Positions 6,501-7,496 of a stretch of 7,496 bases of DNA are shown piece after piece. The position numbers were made by a program, and so were the translations under genes. The stretch is from the NCBI GenBank assembly GCA_904419035.1, contig CAJFQL010000108.1, forward strand, positions 1 to 7,496, given 5' to 3'. The DNA is from Heritagella caecorum (GTDB lineage Bacteria > Bacillota > Clostridia > Oscillospirales > Acutalibacteraceae). The notes below the pieces were generated by a model, which worked only from the letters and a program-made list of their open reading frames with translations, did not search any database and was not told the origin of the DNA. How positions within the stretch are numbered: the first letter of the stretch is position 1; each line of letters opens with the position of its first letter.

Positions 6501-7447
6501 AAGGCCTGTTCCGGAATGGCGCTCAGGGAACCGGGAATGGAGACCGCCTTCAGCGCAGAGCAGCCAGAGAATGCCTTTTCCCCCATGGAGGTCAGCGTGG
6601 AGGGCAGAGTCACGCTTTCCAGCGCCTCGCAGTCCTCGAAAGCGCCGTCACCCAGAGTAGTGACACCCTCCGGGACTGCAACGGCTGTTAAGCCGGTACC
6701 CGCAAAGGCGCTGTCTCCGATTGCGGTTATCTGATTTTCAAATGTAATTTCTGTCAGGGCTTCACATCCGTCAAAGGTGGAATCCGGAACTGTGGTCAGC
6801 CCCGCCGGAACGTGGAAGGACGTCAGCGCAGTGTAGCAAAAGACCCGATCGCCCAGCGAGGTCACCTGTTCAAAGGACGGAACCGTGCTGAGCTTGCTGC
6901 AATTATTGAATGCAAACTTACCAACTTCCGAGATGTTCTCTCCTCCGGTGACCGCTGTCAGGTTGTAGCAATTGGAGAACGCGGATTCCTCCAGTGCGGT
7001 GACGGTCTCTGGGAGATCCACCGTCAGCAGCTGATTCCGGTGGTCATAGCTGTTCGTATAAAATGCGCTGTACCCAATGGACGTTACCTCATGGCCCTCA
7101 ATGGTCTCCGGAATGACCAAATGCCCGTCGAAGCCCTCCTGGGCGGTAAATCCCAGGATGGTCCCGGTGGTCTCGTCGAAGTTCAGGGTATAGGCGGCCC
7201 CTTCCGGGGTATAGGAAACCCGCCTGGGCTGGGCCGCCGGCTCCCGGACCTGCTCCGCGGCCTCACTGGCGTCTTCCACCGTCTCCGCATCCCCGCCAAG
7301 AACGGCGATAGGAGACTGGGTCTCCGCTTCTACCTGCAGTTTGGCCTCCACTGTGGCCGCAAAGGCTTGTGCCGGGAACATGCTCAGGCACATAGCTGCC
7401 GACAGCAGTGTGCTGATGATTCGTGTACGAATTCGCGTATGCATCAC
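572..7447 (-). CDS. Giant secreted cell-wall protein: BspA-type LRRs, Ig-like modules, three C-terminal SLH repeats
   Basis: An uninterrupted 2291-codon frame (about 245 kDa) ending in TAA at 574-572. A signal peptide (residues 1-30) directs export, and three SLH repeats (about 2110-2287) should anchor it to secondary cell-wall polysaccharide. Modules in order: about 14 BspA-type LRRs (109-485); a beta stretch; a carboxypeptidase-regulatory-like domain (about 583-655, SGQVQDEAGNPLSGV); a beta-rich region with an Ig-like unit near 1005-1080 (SKIIVTGKAMANSQIILYDNG); an unrecognised helical region (1353-1602); an Asp-Pro linker (1608-1637); a prealbumin-like domain (about 1662-1765, DPSGYVYEAVPSNRLEGV to PPPQFNVDVGM); an SbsA/Big_5-like Ig domain (about 1780-1870); a further Ig-like domain (about 1873-1962); a chitobiase C-terminal-like domain (1980-2066); and a Gly/Ser linker (2069-2108). 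No catalytic domain is recognisable, so adhesion to host protein or glycan is the likely job, as an inference. The gene stands alone on this strand; the next minus-strand gene lies past the oriT region. Confidence 0.95.
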   Translation of the reverse strand: MMHTRIRTRIISTLLSAAMCLSMFPAQAFAATVEAKLQVEAETQSPIAVLGGDAETVEDASEAAEQVREPAAQPRRVSYTPEGAAYTLNFDETTGTILGFTAQEGFDGHLVIPETIEGHEVTSIGYSAFYTNSYDHRNQLLTVDLPETVTALEESAFSNCYNLTAVTGGENISEVGKFAFNNCSKLSTVPSFEQVTSLGDRVFCYTALTSFHVPAGLTTVPDSTFDGCEALTEITFENQITAIGDSAFAGTGLTAVAVPEGVTTLGDGAFEDCEALESVTLPSTLTSMGEKAFSGCSALKAVSIPGSLSAIPEQAFFDCASLSSVTLGEGVASIGTRAFGNCTSLTSINFPATLTSLYGRAFENCGFTSIHVPATVKQYYTVDGYGYTFDNCDSLVSAVVGSPVIPTCMFTSCDALKEVELLDSVTGIGYAAFQYCYQLSNITFYNSATEIYDGTLVSARPTVHGYENSTAYDWAVENGYQFVDLNAVPTRTLSARVLTPEGETLTDGFTVNWYEAGGTTPAGTGAVLSGAAAEADYVCEVLLGGELLEQYEQPARQTVPAGTEDTAITFTLTQREQTPVVSVSGQVQDEAGNPLSGVQVTATLADGEVRTDQTGPDGSFALAELPAQSVRLQIRLDGYYSKTLVLPLADAVEAGEYQVAAVTLYETVSDRIELSLTLRHAAGQGESAREESLSALGSLQISLSSGGTGIAGEDYEVQGTTVVFQPDVVTAGQEITVTVSDPGGELLGTADQVILNSDRMGSASLTLVEKGGFRLGSLSLPGASNVLVFDSTGAFRAIYTARTGLTSAPMDVGTYTLVLIQDTPMLQNVPALGLLEQLGLAAGTDYAQVSVSIQDGVLTDVGPVSVPALAEDAFSYLNSGSLSVNTTTPSQGTLVLFTARFDLADGYTAQEVQIHLPDGMSLAEGITLDNAVCTYSLHEEENLLIVPTAGRTSGVIRGYLTAESTGTSSAAAYVRLSGGELQPLGSAALEVSPAAMALLERTSLSKIIVTGKAMANSQIILYDNGEKMAETTANAAGSWSCEMPLAQPLYDYSYHFIQAEVRRDDIEPIRTDEVMVTYDASSANLSAITMYNLNHITGETATVLDFTQLETVKPFYYYWPDHMNYTFQVEFDSHADQLEEVTVVTWGVNGETIRIPASYDSETGTWIASYEFTEYNTPVSVGAEYEDGTGLALEVSPSAFLDSAQQFDQAVEQAADRIDTVYAEETDSRQTEENTLIYRFKEVGEDGNSLTMDLLLPGAEEQVLCQYTIAQTKDSRTGEELEADGYNFLPDENVYIKFTLDGSQMRTEYVDVSAGSCLSEVYLLGGEQPVQSRMAAARTGLDIELPEEVPENGWELYEMFADIVIGKLSDVPVYGKFASATQDIIQTASQQYNWRRELNGNYEALNDYLNSVEQALNASCPDGSRKLNPALAESLFQTFFNLRAEIDAYRENGLLMINASLGLPVIQKVVTDIIHDTISDIGFGDLDQWLDDYYSDAIEGAQEHKDRIKELLGERWKLEGAMAEVEELLDTGNFTDYITDKVLSSFITESADGDIIDVHFGTWSVKFYTEQGVENYLNTGFQEYYERIQDLSLAIVRNYVDCPDDEDDPDTDPDPDPDPDPDPDPDPNPDPDPDPKPDFQPDDGFFEDGKDIPKRDLVPGHDPSGYVYEAVPSNRLEGVTATVYYQDGNKMMEWDAENYDQLNPQITGADGGYAWFVPEGQWKVTFSKDGYQPADSSDVPAAAANEENTGWLPVPPPQFNVDVGMISLASPEVEQAIAYHDRMEITFSQYMDIASVQAAVSLSHGNETVGITVEPLDAEYNLEETEQYATRFAVTPEDGICTGTLMVAGSAENYAGTALGVGTETTFTEPVQRPTGIVMNGQSNLVYQESGTLTLTLQPGVTGKTLTVENLTPSLLDVSAETVTTGTDGSASVTIRGKLPGEAMVRVTEPVSGLTESFVISVVRTAAELPEDPEQPEAEKPAVVTAALADGTPVTSGMTLESGAQVFLTTATQGAEIRYTLNDTCPCTEEALTYASPITLTEDTVLRAAALLDGVYSDTIRLELTVQAAEPEDPDDSDDSGSGGGGGGSSSTGGGSTTASEDEPSQDSMPFIDVDENDWFYDAVAYAYENSLMAGTSGTTFSPDLTTTRAMIVTILYRLEDTPIVSGGSDFTDVEIGQWYSDAIAWAAANNIVGGYGNGLFGPDDPITREQLAAILYRYAQYKSYDTTASDDLSRYTDLGQLSEWAQEAVAWANSEGIISGTSAVTLAPKDSATRAQAAAMMMRFCENITP
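581..1120 (-). other. Three SLH (S-layer homology) repeats, wall anchor
   Basis: SLH1 starts at about residue 2110 (FIDVDENDWFYDAVAYAYE ... TTTRAMIVTILYRLE). SLH2 starts at 2169 (DFTDVEIGQWYSDAIAWAA ... ITREQLAAILYRYA). SLH3 starts at about 2231 (RYTDLGQLSEWAQEAVAWA ... ATRAQAAAMMMRFCE). Each keeps the Trp/Asp-Ala start and the TR motif of the ligand-binding helix. Three repeats are the usual complete anchoring unit for pyruvylated secondary cell-wall polysaccharide. The preceding Gly/Ser-rich linker is a typical flexible connection. Confidence 0.95.
1250..1510 (-). other. Chitobiase/beta-hexosaminidase C-terminal-like domain in the surface protein
   Basis: Residues 1980-2066 show the family pattern: EIRYTLN, a short loop, LTYASPITLTEDTVLRAAA, then a terminal beta strand. 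This fold is an Ig-like accessory domain common in clostridial surface proteins and glycoside hydrolases. The loop carries a CPC motif (NDTCPCTEEA) in place of the usual DGSxPT-type turn; as I recall, this variant occurs in related clostridial proteins. Confidence 0.75.
2537..2626 (-). repeat. Asp-Pro dipeptide repeat (degenerate hexanucleotide repeat)
   Basis: Residues 1608-1637 read DPDT, then eight DP units, NP, three DP units and KP. The DNA is a hexamer repeat GAYCCN on the coding strand with freely varying third codon bases. This means the repeat is kept at protein level and is not a recent slippage product. It forms a stiff, acidic, extended spacer between the helical region and the prealbumin-like domain, and follows an acidic patch CPDDEDD. 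Confidence 0.9.
5993..7123 (-). repeat. BspA-type (LRR_5) leucine-rich repeat array in the surface protein
   Basis: Residues 109-485 contain about 14 repeats of roughly 23 residues, recognisable by an aromatic-centred core such as SAFSNCYNL, GAFEDCEAL, KAFSGCSAL, RAFGNCTSL and AAFQYCYQL, each followed by a strand such as ESVTLPSTLTSMGEK. The array closes with GYENSTAYDWAVENGYQF, a common end cap of such arrays in Clostridia. This family, named after BspA of Tannerella forsythia, is associated with binding of fibronectin, fibrinogen and epithelial cells. The ligand here is unknown. Two repeats (near RVFCYTAL and SAFAGTGL) lack the usual Cys and are slightly short. Confidence 0.92.
7358..7447 (-). 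other. Signal peptide of the surface protein
   Basis: Residues 1-30 have a basic start (HTRIRTR), a hydrophobic core (IISTLLSAAMCLSMF) and a Sec-type cleavage motif AQAFA before ATVEAK. Signal peptidase I would cut after residue 30 or 31. The Cys at residue 20 lies inside the hydrophobic core and not in a lipobox, so a lipoprotein is unlikely. Confidence 0.9.
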
Positions 7448-7457
7448 GTCTGTCCAA

Positions 7458-7463
7458 CTCCTT
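7458..7463 (-). promoter_or_regulatory. Shine-Dalgarno site of the surface-protein gene; start choice GTG or ATG
   Basis: AAGGAG (7463-7458) lies 10 nt from a GTG at 7447 and 13 nt from the directly following in-frame ATG at 7444. GTG is better spaced and ATG is the stronger codon. The protein differs by one residue. The upstream bases 7464-7496 show no convincing -10/-35 pair; the promoter is probably beyond the right edge. Confidence 0.7.
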
Positions 7464-7496
7464 TTGGGGAAAATTCCAGTGTGGGCTGTAAAACTG

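Overview
The window reads as part of a mobile or mobilizable element from a moderately GC-rich, low-AT member of the Clostridia, probably an Oscillospiraceae/Ruminococcaceae-type gut commensal. This is inferred from three things: the style of the S-layer homology (SLH) repeats, the BspA-type leucine-rich repeats (LRR) joined to clostridial Ig-like modules, and a DUF3847-type protein of the kind found beside relaxase genes in Firmicutes elements. No search could be run, so the taxon is an inference and not a match.

Layout from left to right. Positions 1-256 hold the 5' part (85 codons) of a small, charged, minus-strand protein resembling the DUF3847 family. It runs off the left edge, where a MobA/MobL-type relaxase would be expected. 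Positions 257-571 contain no convincing gene but are packed with secondary structure: a minus-strand intrinsic terminator just ahead of the small gene, a 23-bp hairpin, an 8-bp hairpin, a 12-bp hairpin, and an inverted repeat immediately followed by AAGTGCGCCCT. The last arrangement matches the nic region of MOBQ-type transfer origins (RSF1010/R1162, pGO1/pSK41). I interpret 500-556 as an oriT. Positions 572-7447 are one uninterrupted minus-strand gene of about 2290 codons for a secreted, cell-wall-anchored mosaic surface protein. Positions 7448-7496 hold only its ribosome-binding site and a short upstream stretch.

The giant protein has, in order: a signal peptide; about 14 BspA-type LRRs; a carboxypeptidase-regulatory-like beta domain; a long beta-rich stretch with an Ig-like unit; a helical region of about 250 residues that I do not recognise; an Asp-Pro dipeptide linker; a prealbumin-like domain; two Ig-like domains; a chitobiase/hexosaminidase C-terminal-like domain; a Gly/Ser linker; and three SLH repeats. 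It looks like an adhesin or host/glycan-interacting stalk held on secondary cell-wall polysaccharide.

Together the parts suggest that a mobilization module (oriT plus accessory protein, relaxase presumably beyond the left edge) lies directly next to a very large surface-protein gene. From the orientation of the nic site, the surface gene would enter a recipient first and the mobilization genes last. Whether the adhesin is cargo of the element or host DNA at its border cannot be decided from this window.
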